Translations under genes and position numbers: made by a program | Shown: positions 24,940-32,372 of the stretch, piece by piece | Numbering within the stretch: the first letter of the stretch is position 1 | Layout of the letters: each line of letters begins with the position of its first letter | Notes under the pieces: model-generated | Seen by the model: only the letters and a program-made list of their open reading frames with translations | The model's database searches: none | Told to the model about the DNA's origin: nothing | Assembly (NCBI GenBank): GCA_903959965.1 | Contig: CAJBZC010000114.1 | Coordinates: 1-32,372, forward strand | Source: an uncultured bacterium | Lineage (GTDB): Bacteria; Bacteroidota; Bacteroidia; Chitinophagales; Chitinophagaceae | Reading direction: 5' to 3' | Length of the DNA: 32,372 nucleotides

Positions 24940-27567
24940 TCAGAGCAGCAGGGCCCTGACCCGTTCCGATACCTCGGAAAGCCTGCTCGGATCCTGACCG
25001 CCTGCGGTGGCGAGGTTCTTCTGTCCGCCACCACCACCCCGTATCAACGGAGCAACCACCTCCTTGATGATTTTGCCGGCATCCAGTCCCCTGGCGGCAA
25101 CAACGGTATCAGAGATGCCCACCGCGACATGTGGCTTGCCGCCAATATTGGCCGTCAGCACCACCAGGTGGTCGTTCAGATTGTTCCGCAAATCGAAACA
25201 CAGACGCTTGAGTGCATCTGCCTGCGATACCTGAACCGTGGCGCCAATGAATGTGACACCTTCGATGATCTCATCCCTGGTCAGCAACTCATTGCGGATG
25301 CCAACCAGGATGCGCGACTCCAAATGCTCCGAATGCCTGCGCAGTTGTGCAATCTCCTCCTGGAGCGCCATCACAGCCCTGACGATGTCGCCGGGCTGCT
25401 TCAGCATGGCCCCAACCTCTGCAAACATGGTCATGTGCTCGGCAACATATTCCGCCGCAGCCTGTCCGCATACCGCTTCTATCCTCCTGACACCCGCAGC
25501 CACTGCAGATTCGGCCTGGATGGCAAAATAGCCGAGGGAGCCGGTGCTACCGGCATGCGTGCCTCCGCAGAGCTCCACCGAGAATGCTGGATCGATGGTC
25601 ACGACCCGAACGATGTCGGCATATTTTTCTCCAAAGAGGGCCATGGCCCCCTGAGCGATGGCTTCCTCCCGGGGCATCTCCCGGATGACAACAGGGATGT
25701 TTTCCCGAATCTTCTCATTGACGATCGCCTCCACCTGGGCCAGCTCCTCATTGCTCATACGTGCGAAATGTGAGAAGTCAAACCTTAGACCGTCTGGTTG
25801 CACCATCGATCCCTTCTGTGCAACGTGCGTGCCCAGCACCTTTCTTAAGGCAGCATGCAGCAGGTGGGTGGCCGTATGATGCGCCGCTACTTCACGTCGG
25901 CGTGGAGTATCCACAAAGGCTTCCGCCTCCGCTACCAGGTGTTCAGGAAGATGTTGAACCACATGTATGGTCAGCCCGTTCTCTTTTCGTGTATCCGTCA
26001 CAGCTATCTGCTGATCGCCGATGCGAATCCAGCCCTGATCACCCGTCTGGCCGCCACTCTCCGCATAAAAAGGTGTGCGGTCGAGTATGAGTTGATGAAA
26101 ATCCTTTCCTTTGGCACGCACCCGGCGATACCGCAAGAGTTTTGCTTCCGTTTGCAGCAGATCATAGCCTACGAAACGCTGGCCCCCAGCCTCATCCTCC
26201 GAAACCACGATCCAGTCTTCCGTATCTGTGGCCGTGGCGGCCCGGCTTCTGTCCTTCTGCCCTTTCATCTCCCTTTCAAAACCCTCCTCATCCACCGAAT
26301 AACCATGCTCCTGCGCGATCAGGCGGGTAAGGTCGATAGGAAAGCCATAAGTGTCATACAATTCAAAGGCCGCAGCACCCTCAATGGCACTGCCCGGAGC
26401 GGAACGCTCCAGCATATCATCCATCTTCCGGAGTCCCTTCTCAAGGGTGCGCAGGAAAGATTCCTCCTCCTCCCTGACTACTCGGGAGACAAATTCAAGT
26501 TGTGCCTTCAGTTCCGGAAAAACATCCCTGAACTGCTCAGCCAACTGGGGCAGCAGCTGACATAACAGAGGGGCCCTGTAGTCGAGCCAGGAATAATAAT
26601 AACGAACCGCTCTGCGCAGGATCCTGCGGATGACATAGCCTGCACCATTGTTGGAGGGGAGCTGCCCGTCGGCAATGGTGAAGGCGATGGCCCGGATGTG
26701 ATCGGAGATCACCCGGAAGGCGACATCCTGACGTCCTTCACCACCGCCATAGCGCTTACCTGCTATGGTTTCCGTAGCGGATATCGTACCGGTAAAAAGG
26801 TCGGTGTCGTAATTGGACGACTTGCCTTGCAAGACACGGACCAGCCGCTCCAGACCCATACCCGTATCCACATGTGTGCTGGCCAACGGTTCGAGGCGTC
26901 CGTCCTTGAGCCGGTTATACTGAATGAACACATTGTTCCAGATCTCTATCACCTGGGGATGATCCTTGTTGACGAGCAGTTGACCAGGTGTTTCCGCGCG
27001 CTCCACATCCGGACGACAATCCACATGAATTTCACTGCAGGGTCCACAAGGACCCGTGTCTCCCATCTCCCAGAAATTATCCTTCTTATTTCCGAATACG
27101 ATCTGGGAAGAAGGCAGGATCTTACGCCAAACTTCCAGGGCAATGCTGGATGCGGGGATCCCTTCGGCTTGATCCCCTTCAAAAACCGTGGCATACAATC
27201 TGTCTTTGGGAATGCCATAGACTTCGGTCAGTAACTCCCAACTCCATTCGATCGCTTCACGCTTGAAATAATCTCCGAAACTCCAGTTGCCCAGCATTTC
27301 AAACATCGTGTGGTGATAGGTGTCCACACCCACTTCCTCCAGGTCGTTGTGCTTGCCACTCACCCGCAGGCATTTCTGTGTATCGGCCACCCGACGATAG
27401 GGAGGCTGACGATTCCCCAAAAAATAGTCCTTGAACTGATTCATGCCCGCATTCGTGAACAGCAGTGTCGGGTCATTTTTTACCACAATGGGGGCAGAAG
27501 GAACGATTTGATGGCCCTTGGAAGCGAAAAAATCTAAGAATTTTTGTCTGATGTCAGCCGAAGTCAT
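24940..27567 (-). CDS. alaS: Alanyl-tRNA synthetase
   Basis: This is a class II aminoacyl-tRNA synthetase that charges tRNA-Ala and clears mischarged serine and glycine. The catalytic domain starts DIRQKFLDFFASKGH and has the motif-1 region (FTNAGMNQFKDYFLG) and WEMGDTGPCGPCSEIH. The editing domain carries HHTATHLLH at 563-571 and CGGTH at 667-671, which together hold the zinc-binding residues. The C-terminal domain ends with the glycine run of LIRGGGGGQKNLATAGGQD. The ATG at 27567 gives 875 residues, the usual length; an extension to 27636 is rejected because it would pass through the promoter box. An exact TAATTTTG box lies 66 b upstream. It heads the run alaS-gatB-thioredoxin and is divergent from the M23 peptidase gene, an arrangement I recall as common in Bacteroidota. 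Confidence 0.97.
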   Translation of the reverse strand: MTSADIRQKFLDFFASKGHQIVPSAPIVVKNDPTLLFTNAGMNQFKDYFLGNRQPPYRRVADTQKCLRVSGKHNDLEEVGVDTYHHTMFEMLGNWSFGDYFKREAIEWSWELLTEVYGIPKDRLYATVFEGDQAEGIPASSIALEVWRKILPSSQIVFGNKKDNFWEMGDTGPCGPCSEIHVDCRPDVERAETPGQLLVNKDHPQVIEIWNNVFIQYNRLKDGRLEPLASTHVDTGMGLERLVRVLQGKSSNYDTDLFTGTISATETIAGKRYGGGEGRQDVAFRVISDHIRAIAFTIADGQLPSNNGAGYVIRRILRRAVRYYYSWLDYRAPLLCQLLPQLAEQFRDVFPELKAQLEFVSRVVREEEESFLRTLEKGLRKMDDMLERSAPGSAIEGAAAFELYDTYGFPIDLTRLIAQEHGYSVDEEGFEREMKGQKDRSRAATATDTEDWIVVSEDEAGGQRFVGYDLLQTEAKLLRYRRVRAKGKDFHQLILDRTPFYAESGGQTGDQGWIRIGDQQIAVTDTRKENGLTIHVVQHLPEHLVAEAEAFVDTPRRREVAAHHTATHLLHAALRKVLGTHVAQKGSMVQPDGLRFDFSHFARMSNEELAQVEAIVNEKIRENIPVVIREMPREEAIAQGAMALFGEKYADIVRVVTIDPAFSVELCGGTHAGSTGSLGYFAIQAESAVAAGVRRIEAVCGQAAAEYVAEHMTMFAEVGAMLKQPGDIVRAVMALQEEIAQLRRHSEHLESRILVGIRNELLTRDEIIEGVTFIGATVQVSQADALKRLCFDLRNNLNDHLVVLTANIGGKPHVAVGISDTVVAARGLDAGKIIKEVVAPLIRGGGGGQKNLATAGGQDPSRLSEVSERVRALLL

Positions 27568-27612
27568 GGAAGAGTGTGTTGTTAAAAATGGGCCGATTTT
27601 TGCTGCATGGTC

Positions 27613-27620
27613 TATATTTG
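27613..27620 (+). promoter_or_regulatory. -7 promoter box for the M23 peptidase gene
   Basis: TATATTTG followed by C is an exact TAnnTTTG match on the + strand, 79 b before the M23 ATG. It sits only 13 b from the alaS box on the opposite strand, so the two polymerase footprints overlap. Confidence 0.55.
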
Positions 27621-27633
27621 CCCGCATTGAATA

Positions 27634-27641
27634 CAAAATTA
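27634..27641 (-). promoter_or_regulatory. -7 promoter box for alaS
   Basis: On the - strand this reads TAATTTTG followed by T, an exact TAnnTTTG match. It implies a transcript start near 27627 and a leader of about 60 b. No TTG is evident at the -33 spacing. Confidence 0.55.
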
Positions 27642-27699
27642 AGCGATTTGGCGTTTCTCACGGGAAAGGCATTGCTTATTGCGGGACTTTCCCAGTGAC

Positions 27700-28671
27700 A
27701 TGAAGAAGGTAAAATATTATTACAATCCGAGCACCCTCCGATACGAGCGGTTGGACGTACCCTTCAAGGTGGTGGTTCTTCGTGTGCTTGGCTTCGTTGC
27801 CACCGCCTCCGTAACGGGGCTTCTCATCGTCGCCTTCGCCTTTAAATACCTCGACTCACCCAAGGAGCGCATCATGCGCATGCAGTACGAAAGGGCACTC
27901 CAGGACTTCCAAGTTCTGAACGGCAAGGTCAAGAAGATCGACAAGCAGATGCGGGAGCTTGAAAGCAGAGACAACGATGTGTACCGAACCATCTTCGAAG
28001 CCAACCCTGTACCTGATAGCGCCCGTTCCAAAGAGTTAGAAATGGCGCAAGAGATCAGACTGGTATCATCCATGGATGAAAACCAGCTGGCACACTCGCT
28101 CAACAAAACCCTGACGAACATCGTCAGCAGGATGAAATTCCAGGAAAAGTCCTATGTGGACATTGAAGGGATGATCAAAAACAAGGAAAAGCTGCTGTCT
28201 TCCACACCTGCCATCCAACCCATCGACAACCGAAACATGAAACGCATCGCTTCAGGATTCGGGCAACGCATCGATCCGGTCTACAAAACCATCAAGTTTC
28301 ACCCTGGCCTTGACTTCTCCGCTCCCCAGGGTACGCCCATCTTTGCCACCGCTGACGGTCGGATAGCCACGGCTGGAAACCTGGGTAACGGATATGGCAA
28401 TCACGTCATTATAAACCACGGTTTCGGTTACGAGACCTTGTACGGTCATATGTACAGGATCAAGGTGAAACCCGGTACCTACGTGAAGCGTGGTGAAGTC
28501 ATAGGTTGGGTCGGAAACACCGGAAAATCTACCGGACCGCACGTGCATTACGAAGTCAAGAAATATGGGAAACACCTTGATCCCGTTTACTTCTTCTACA
28601 ACGATCTCTCGCCCGAACAGTTCCAGCAAATGCTGAAGATGGCTGCATCCGGCAACCAGTCCTTCGACTGA
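27700..28671 (+). CDS. M23-family (LytM-type) peptidoglycan endopeptidase
   Basis: This is a membrane-anchored zinc endopeptidase of the M23 family that cuts or binds peptidoglycan cross-links in the periplasm. A short cytoplasmic part (KKVKYYYNPSTLRYERLDVP) is followed by one membrane helix (about 25-48). A coiled-coil-like region spans about 60-165. The catalytic domain (about 182-298) has SGFGQRIDPVYKTIKFHPGLD with ligands H201 and D205, YGHM with H250, and GPHVHYEV with H281/H283. All metal and catalytic residues are present, so it should be active and not a degenerate LytM regulator. The ATG at 27700 gives 323 residues; an upstream start at 27679 adds seven residues and is less likely. 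It is followed by merR after 84 b. Confidence 0.93.
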   Translation: MKKVKYYYNPSTLRYERLDVPFKVVVLRVLGFVATASVTGLLIVAFAFKYLDSPKERIMRMQYERALQDFQVLNGKVKKIDKQMRELESRDNDVYRTIFEANPVPDSARSKELEMAQEIRLVSSMDENQLAHSLNKTLTNIVSRMKFQEKSYVDIEGMIKNKEKLLSSTPAIQPIDNRNMKRIASGFGQRIDPVYKTIKFHPGLDFSAPQGTPIFATADGRIATAGNLGNGYGNHVIINHGFGYETLYGHMYRIKVKPGTYVKRGEVIGWVGNTGKSTGPHVHYEVKKYGKHLDPVYFFYNDLSPEQFQQMLKMAASGNQSFD

Positions 28672-28703
28672 TTAGATCATAATGCCCGCAATCCCGGGCG
28701 ACT

Positions 28704-28747
28704 GTTGAAAAGTTTTGACAACCCATCAACGGCGTTTGCCTAATTTG
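28704..28747 (+). promoter_or_regulatory. Candidate promoter with dyad upstream of the MerR gene
   Basis: A TTG (28715-28717) and a near -7 box TAATTTG (28741-28747, followed by C) are 23 b apart. An imperfect dyad GTTG-AAAAGTTTT-GA-CAAC (28704-28722) covers the TTG element, which could allow self-regulation by MerR. The -7 box has one fewer base than the consensus, and it ends 8 b before the ATG. Confidence 0.4.
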
Positions 28748-28755
28748 CCTGCGCG

Positions 28756-30243
28756 ATGTTCACACAATTGGACCTGTTTGGTGACTTACCCGCGCCGGAA
28801 AAACCGTCGACCCCTTCACAGCGGACTGAAAAAAAATCCACTGCAAGATCCGGCAATACCGGCTCCTCAACCCAGCCGACCCAGGCACAATTAAGCATGG
28901 GACTGCCTGAGGACGCGTTCCCGGAACCTTCCCGAGCATGGGCGGCACAGGAAGATGCACAAAAAGATCAAACTAAGGAAGTTCTTCAGAATGATCCCGC
29001 TAACCTTGTTGAATCCGAGCCCGAAAACATCATCCACCAAGCAGTCGAACACCCTGAACCATTAAATCCGACCGAAAAGCTTGATCAGCCATCGGCTTCA
29101 GATCCTTCAGCGGCATCAGAACTATCCGATGCGCAGAGAGAGTCGAACAAAATCCAGTCACTGATCTCAAGATCCGCCCCGGAAATTCCAGAAGAAAGCA
29201 GGGCAGAAAAAGGACGCAGATATTACATTCAGACAGAGATCCCTGCCGATCCACCCCTCGCCGCCAAACCTCCCGGGCCCGAAATATTGATGGCAGGCCT
29301 CATCTCCAACCGAAATACGGCTCAGGAACCCCGCCCCAGATATATTCAGACGGAAATACCCTCAGATCTGATCGAACCTGCAGCCATTGCCGTTAAAGCA
29401 TCGGATGCCGGGGTTACAACCACTGCGGAAACGGTTAATACTTCTTCCAACCTGCCGATACCTCCCGTGCCAGACGCTTCGACACCTGTCACCCCGGTAT
29501 TAGTAGAACAGGAGAAGATTCGGCCTGAAATATCCGAAGCCTCGTTGCGAAGAACCAGACCGCTCATGCCTCCCAAGGTGATCATGGCTGATCCGGAATG
29601 GGAAAAAGAGGCCCATTCAAACACAGAGGCAGTTGATGCGCTTAAGAACAGTACAAGATTATTATCGGAATCCAGCATAGACATCCCTGCCACTACTGAC
29701 AGCACGAGTGCAGATATCGACGAGAAATATCTGTCGGATGTCCAGGTATCCCGTCAGGAAACTGTGGTTCCGTCTATGCCCGACCCATTGCCTGCCCCCG
29801 AAACAGTAGTGCAAAGCATACAAGCCTCAATGCGTCGCAAAAAGGTTTCAAAGGAAGCTGTGATCGACAACGCAGGAGCAGGTGTGCCCGCGGACGAGCA
29901 ACTCAATGCACGTCAATATTACAGCATCGGGGAGGTGGCCACTATGTTCAATGTGAAAGCATCCCTGTTGAGATACTGGGAATCTGAATTCGACATGTTG
30001 AAACTGCGAAAGAACAGAAAGGGAGACCGTTTTTTTCGACCTGACGACATCAAAAGTCTGCAACTGATCCACCACCTGCTCAAGGAAAAGAAATATACCA
30101 TCGAAGGCGCGCGTGAATACATGAGGAATGCGGGAAAAATGAAAGAGAAGTTCGAGACAATTGAAACGCTTCAACGGATTCGTCAGTTCCTAGTCGAAAT
30201 GCGGAACGGACTACAAATCGAGCGTATACAGGATAATCATTGA
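28756..30243 (+). CDS. MerR-family regulator with a long disordered N-terminal extension
   Basis: The C-terminal ~110 residues form a MerR winged-helix DNA-binding domain: YYSIGEVATMFNVKASLLRYWE at 388-409, then RKGDRFFRPDDIKSLQLIHHLLKEKKYTIEGAREYM. A coiled-coil-like tail follows (to 495). Bacteroidota MerR proteins next to M23 peptidase genes are, as I recall, usually short. Here ~380 residues precede the domain. They are rich in Pro, Ala, Ser, Thr and Glu, have few hydrophobic residues and look disordered. The extension starts MFTQLDLFGDLP; QLDLF (residues 4-8) matches the sliding-clamp-binding pentapeptide. A segment YIQTEIP[A/S]D occurs twice (157-165 and 196-204). The start at 28756 fits the promoter candidate just upstream. 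The target genes are unknown. The stop overlaps the 3' end of the convergent propeller gene by 7 b. Confidence 0.88.
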   Translation: MFTQLDLFGDLPAPEKPSTPSQRTEKKSTARSGNTGSSTQPTQAQLSMGLPEDAFPEPSRAWAAQEDAQKDQTKEVLQNDPANLVESEPENIIHQAVEHPEPLNPTEKLDQPSASDPSAASELSDAQRESNKIQSLISRSAPEIPEESRAEKGRRYYIQTEIPADPPLAAKPPGPEILMAGLISNRNTAQEPRPRYIQTEIPSDLIEPAAIAVKASDAGVTTTAETVNTSSNLPIPPVPDASTPVTPVLVEQEKIRPEISEASLRRTRPLMPPKVIMADPEWEKEAHSNTEAVDALKNSTRLLSESSIDIPATTDSTSADIDEKYLSDVQVSRQETVVPSMPDPLPAPETVVQSIQASMRRKKVSKEAVIDNAGAGVPADEQLNARQYYSIGEVATMFNVKASLLRYWESEFDMLKLRKNRKGDRFFRPDDIKSLQLIHHLLKEKKYTIEGAREYMRNAGKMKEKFETIETLQRIRQFLVEMRNGLQIERIQDNH

Positions 30244-31058
30244 TTTCGGCTGGCATTACGAGGGAGACGTATTATCCCATTGTTGTCTATGGCATACAAG
30301 CCCGCAGGCTGAAAAATAATCTGTCTTATATCGGTGGAATCGAAAGACAAAGGCCATTTGATCATTCGACCGGTTTTCAGATCGTAACTCATGATCTGAC
30401 CGTTGCATATGCCCTCAAAAGACCTGCCGGTCACCCTCACATCCGAGCATCCCAACAGCGGGATTCGTTGCTGAAAGGCTCCATAGAGATCGAATATGTA
30501 AAGTCCCCTGGCCGTATCGTACATAGACACAGTTCCCTGTTGATCTGAAAGAAACGAAGGATGCGGGACTTCATCCATGATCATCCGAAGATCCGGGCTT
30601 TCCAACAGCAGCCTGCCCTGAACATCAATCTTCCGGAGCCGTGCCTCCTGGTCATCATATAACCAGCAGTGATTGTCGTAGGATGTTGCAACAGCACTTA
30701 CCTGAATCATAGATAATCTCCGCAGATCGATGGCCTCAATCGGCTTCAGCATCCGGTCCAGCAAGAGGATCGTTCCAAAATCCGGATAGAACAGCACAAT
30801 GCGCATCGGATTTGACACATCCAGGTTTCTGAGTCTTCCATATCTGACAAAATCGTTGAAGACACCGACCGAGTCGCCCTCAGGTGAATATTTCCTCAAT
30901 TGATTGCTGCGGGTGATGACATAAAGATTGCCCAGATTGTCGACATCAAAGCGTTTAAAATCCCCCGAAATGATGCGCTGTGGTCGCTCTTGGGCATTGG
31001 CCTGCCGCAAGATCATGACCGAAGAGATCATCATAAACAGGAGGATATTAAGTTTCAT
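30237..31058 (-). CDS. Secreted propeller-like protein of unknown function
   Basis: I do not recognise a named family. The 273-residue product has a signal peptide (MKLNILLFMMISSVMILRQANA, cleavage before QERP) and then a run of short beta-rich repeats: GDFKRFDVDNLGNLYVI, KYSPEGDSVGVF, LDRMLKPIEAIDLR, YDDQEARLRKIDVQGRLL and GLYAIDNNGIIRL. This looks like an NHL or beta-propeller fold in the periplasm or at the surface. The first ATG in the frame (31097) lies within the preceding gene; the ATG at 31058 is used, overlapping the lpxH stop by 11 b, so translation is probably coupled. Its stop overlaps that of the convergent merR. It lacks a type IX sorting domain. Role unknown; the context suggests envelope biogenesis, but only by association. 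Confidence 0.75.
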   Translation of the reverse strand: MKLNILLFMMISSVMILRQANAQERPQRIISGDFKRFDVDNLGNLYVITRSNQLRKYSPEGDSVGVFNDFVRYGRLRNLDVSNPMRIVLFYPDFGTILLLDRMLKPIEAIDLRRLSMIQVSAVATSYDNHCWLYDDQEARLRKIDVQGRLLLESPDLRMIMDEVPHPSFLSDQQGTVSMYDTARGLYIFDLYGAFQQRIPLLGCSDVRVTGRSFEGICNGQIMSYDLKTGRMIKWPLSFDSTDIRQIIFQPAGLYAIDNNGIIRLPRNASRNQ

Positions 31059-31806
31059 AGCTAAGCAATGAAAGGTTTTCGCCGTCGAATACGGCATAGG
31101 TGTCGTATCTGATCCAATCTCCGAGGTTAATGTACCTGCTTTGTGGGGTCAGGGTAAAGTCGATCGGCAGATGTCGATGCCCAAAAATGAAGTATGCCAC
31201 CTGCTTCTCCCGGAGCACATCCTTGCAATAGGTCACCAGCCATTCCCGCTGCTCACCCAGGAACTCGTCATCAGCGTGACCTGTCAGGGCTCTGCTGCGC
31301 CTGCTGAAATGATCTGCCACTCCGATGCCAATGGCCGGAGGCAGGATCCCGAACAGCCACCGGCAGACCGGATTTCGAAATACCTTTTTTAAGAATTTAT
31401 ATCCATGGTCCCCGGGGCCCAGGCCATCACCATGGCCAATATGAAAGCGAAAACCATTAAACAGGTAGTCTCTGGGTTCGTCGAACACAGGGATATTCAG
31501 TTCATGTTCAAAATAACCGCTCATCCACATGTCGTGGTTGCCTATGAAAAAGTGTACCGGGATCCCGCTATCGGTAATATCCGCGAGTTTTCCGAGGATC
31601 CGCACATACCCTTTAGGGACCACCTTCCGATATTCAAACCAGAAATCAAACATGTCGCCCAGTATAAAAATCATGGCGGCATCCGCACGAGCGGATTCAA
31701 GAAAACGGACAATTTTGCGTTCCCTGACGAGGCTTTGCTTCTTGTCGGGAGCTCCGAGGTGAAAATCGGAGAGGAAATAGACTTTTTTTCCGGCGGGAAT
31801 GTCCAT
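31048..31806 (-). CDS. lpxH: UDP-2,3-diacylglucosamine diphosphatase (LpxH-type)
   Basis: This is a calcineurin-like metallophosphoesterase that hydrolyses UDP-2,3-diacylglucosamine to lipid X in lipid A synthesis, at the inner face of the inner membrane. All metal-binding blocks are present: SDFHLG (13-18), GDMFDFW (50-56), GNHDMW (89-94), HIGHGDGLGPGD (122-133) and GHRH (209-212). The cap-domain helices (about 135-180) include RWLFGILPPAIGIGVADHFS. Length is 252, normal for the family. The start at 31806 is 38 b after the LutC-like stop. It is upstream of the secreted propeller gene with an 11-b overlap. The divergent LpxI and LpxG enzymes have other motifs, and the LpxH family fits best here; a general metallophosphoesterase is a small alternative. 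Confidence 0.9.
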   Translation of the reverse strand: MDIPAGKKVYFLSDFHLGAPDKKQSLVRERKIVRFLESARADAAMIFILGDMFDFWFEYRKVVPKGYVRILGKLADITDSGIPVHFFIGNHDMWMSGYFEHELNIPVFDEPRDYLFNGFRFHIGHGDGLGPGDHGYKFLKKVFRNPVCRWLFGILPPAIGIGVADHFSRRSRALTGHADDEFLGEQREWLVTYCKDVLREKQVAYFIFGHRHLPIDFTLTPQSRYINLGDWIRYDTYAVFDGENLSLLSYET

Positions 31807-31844
31807 GATGGCGGGAAAAGTTATCTGTCCGTGTACTGATCAGG

Positions 31845-32372
31845 TCAAAGTGGGAGTCCATCTTCCACCAGCAGACAGTACACTTCACGGGGACCGTGTA
31901 CCCCAACAACCAGTGTCTTTTCTATGTCCGCTGTCCGGCTCGGGCCTGTTGCAAAACTGATGACGGAAGGGATTTCGCCATGGTAACGTTTTCTGACCAT
32001 ACCGAGGGCGTCTGAGATGTCATAGGTTAATTGGGAAGTGAGGGCAATGCACACATGCACCGGCGCATATACGCTGGCGGTCCTTCCATGGGGAAGGGCT
32101 GCACTGAGTACGATGGTACCCGTTCGGGCTACCAAAGCCTCACAACCGGTAAAGGATACATCGCAGTCGGATAAGTCATCCGTGTAATGAAAATCCGATA
32201 GACCCATGAGGTCGAACATCTTAACCAGCGGTGCTTCCTTGCAATAGATTTTTGACCAACCCTTTTCCTTGATCAGCGCTCCAGCCTGTTGAGCCAGGTC
32301 TTCCCGGGAGGGGCAATACGCGAATTTTCCGAGCAAACGGGTGAATTCGGTAGCGAAAATCACGGATAGGTC
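31845..32372 (-). CDS. LutC/LUD-domain protein (5' partial)
   Basis: This is a protein of the LUD (lactate utilisation, LutC/YkgG) family, cytoplasmic, known in some bacteria as part of the L-lactate oxidising LutABC set. The frame is open to the right edge (DLSVIF before FATEFTRLLG), so the true start is outside the window and only the first few dozen residues are missing. Family blocks seen: DCDVSFTGCEALVARTGTIV, SVYAPVHVCIALTSQL and PSVISFATGPSRTADIEKTL, ending VVGVHGPREVYCLLVEDG. lutA and lutB are not visible; they may lie beyond the edge or be absent, since solitary LUD proteins occur. It precedes lpxH by 38 b. Lactate use is an inference from the family only. Confidence 0.88.
   Translation of the reverse strand, partial: DLSVIFATEFTRLLGKFAYCPSREDLAQQAGALIKEKGWSKIYCKEAPLVKMFDLMGLSDFHYTDDLSDCDVSFTGCEALVARTGTIVLSAALPHGRTASVYAPVHVCIALTSQLTYDISDALGMVRKRYHGEIPSVISFATGPSRTADIEKTLVVGVHGPREVYCLLVEDGLPL

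Noticed and set aside
1-32372. CRISPR array, tRNA or rRNA genes, insertion sequences, prophage
   Set aside because: No regularly spaced repeats, no tRNA-like or rRNA sequence in any gap, and no transposase, integrase or phage protein among the frames.

Overview
The window reads as a chromosomal segment of a Bacteroidota bacterium, most likely of the Chitinophagaceae or a near relative. The reasons are a SusC/SusD outer-membrane pair with a third lipoprotein, a PorZ-type protein with a type IX secretion C-terminal domain, the order alaS / M23 peptidase / MerR regulator, and several exact copies of the Bacteroidota -7 promoter box TAnnTTTG upstream of housekeeping genes. No phage, transposase, CRISPR array, rRNA or tRNA gene was seen. 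Genes are densely packed: no gap exceeds 300 bases, and the longest are 273 b (upstream of susC), 258 b (vanZ to prfA) and 241 b (downstream of the MMPL transporter).

Left part (1-4808, + strand): a POT-family peptide transporter cut by the window edge, a strong terminator, an OPT-family transporter, and only 4 b later an AlkB-type membrane di-iron hydroxylase. Convergent to these is serS (- strand). Divergent from serS runs a small conserved hypothetical gene, then a secreted cyclophilin, gcvH and a VanZ-family membrane protein (6185-8099). prfA (-) and an amidohydrolase of the aminofutalosine/adenosine deaminase-like branch (+) are divergent from each other. porZ and recO form a - strand pair.

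Middle (13887-22270): a stand-alone MMPL/RND permease (+) faces a - strand susC-susD-lipoprotein operon that ends in a 15-bp perfect hairpin terminator. The Sus-like trio has no glycosidase, peptidase, sensor or sigma factor beside it, so its substrate cannot be read from context.

Right part (22271-32372): alaS, gatB and a TlpA-like thioredoxin lipoprotein form a - strand run, with gatB and the thioredoxin gene overlapping by ATGA. Divergent from alaS are an M23 peptidase and a MerR regulator with an unusual ~380-residue disordered N-terminal extension. That extension begins with a QLDLF pentapeptide, the consensus sliding-clamp-binding motif. A - strand run of a LutC/LUD protein (cut by the window edge), lpxH and a small secreted propeller-like protein closes the window.

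Most genes are housekeeping: translation (serS, prfA, alaS, gatB), one-carbon metabolism (gcvH), DNA repair (recO) and envelope biogenesis (lpxH, porZ, M23). No complete new system is evident. The features most worth a second look are the MerR extension, the OPT-AlkB pairing, the orphan Sus trio, and the structured intergenic elements around 8.1-8.35 kb and 22.1 kb.
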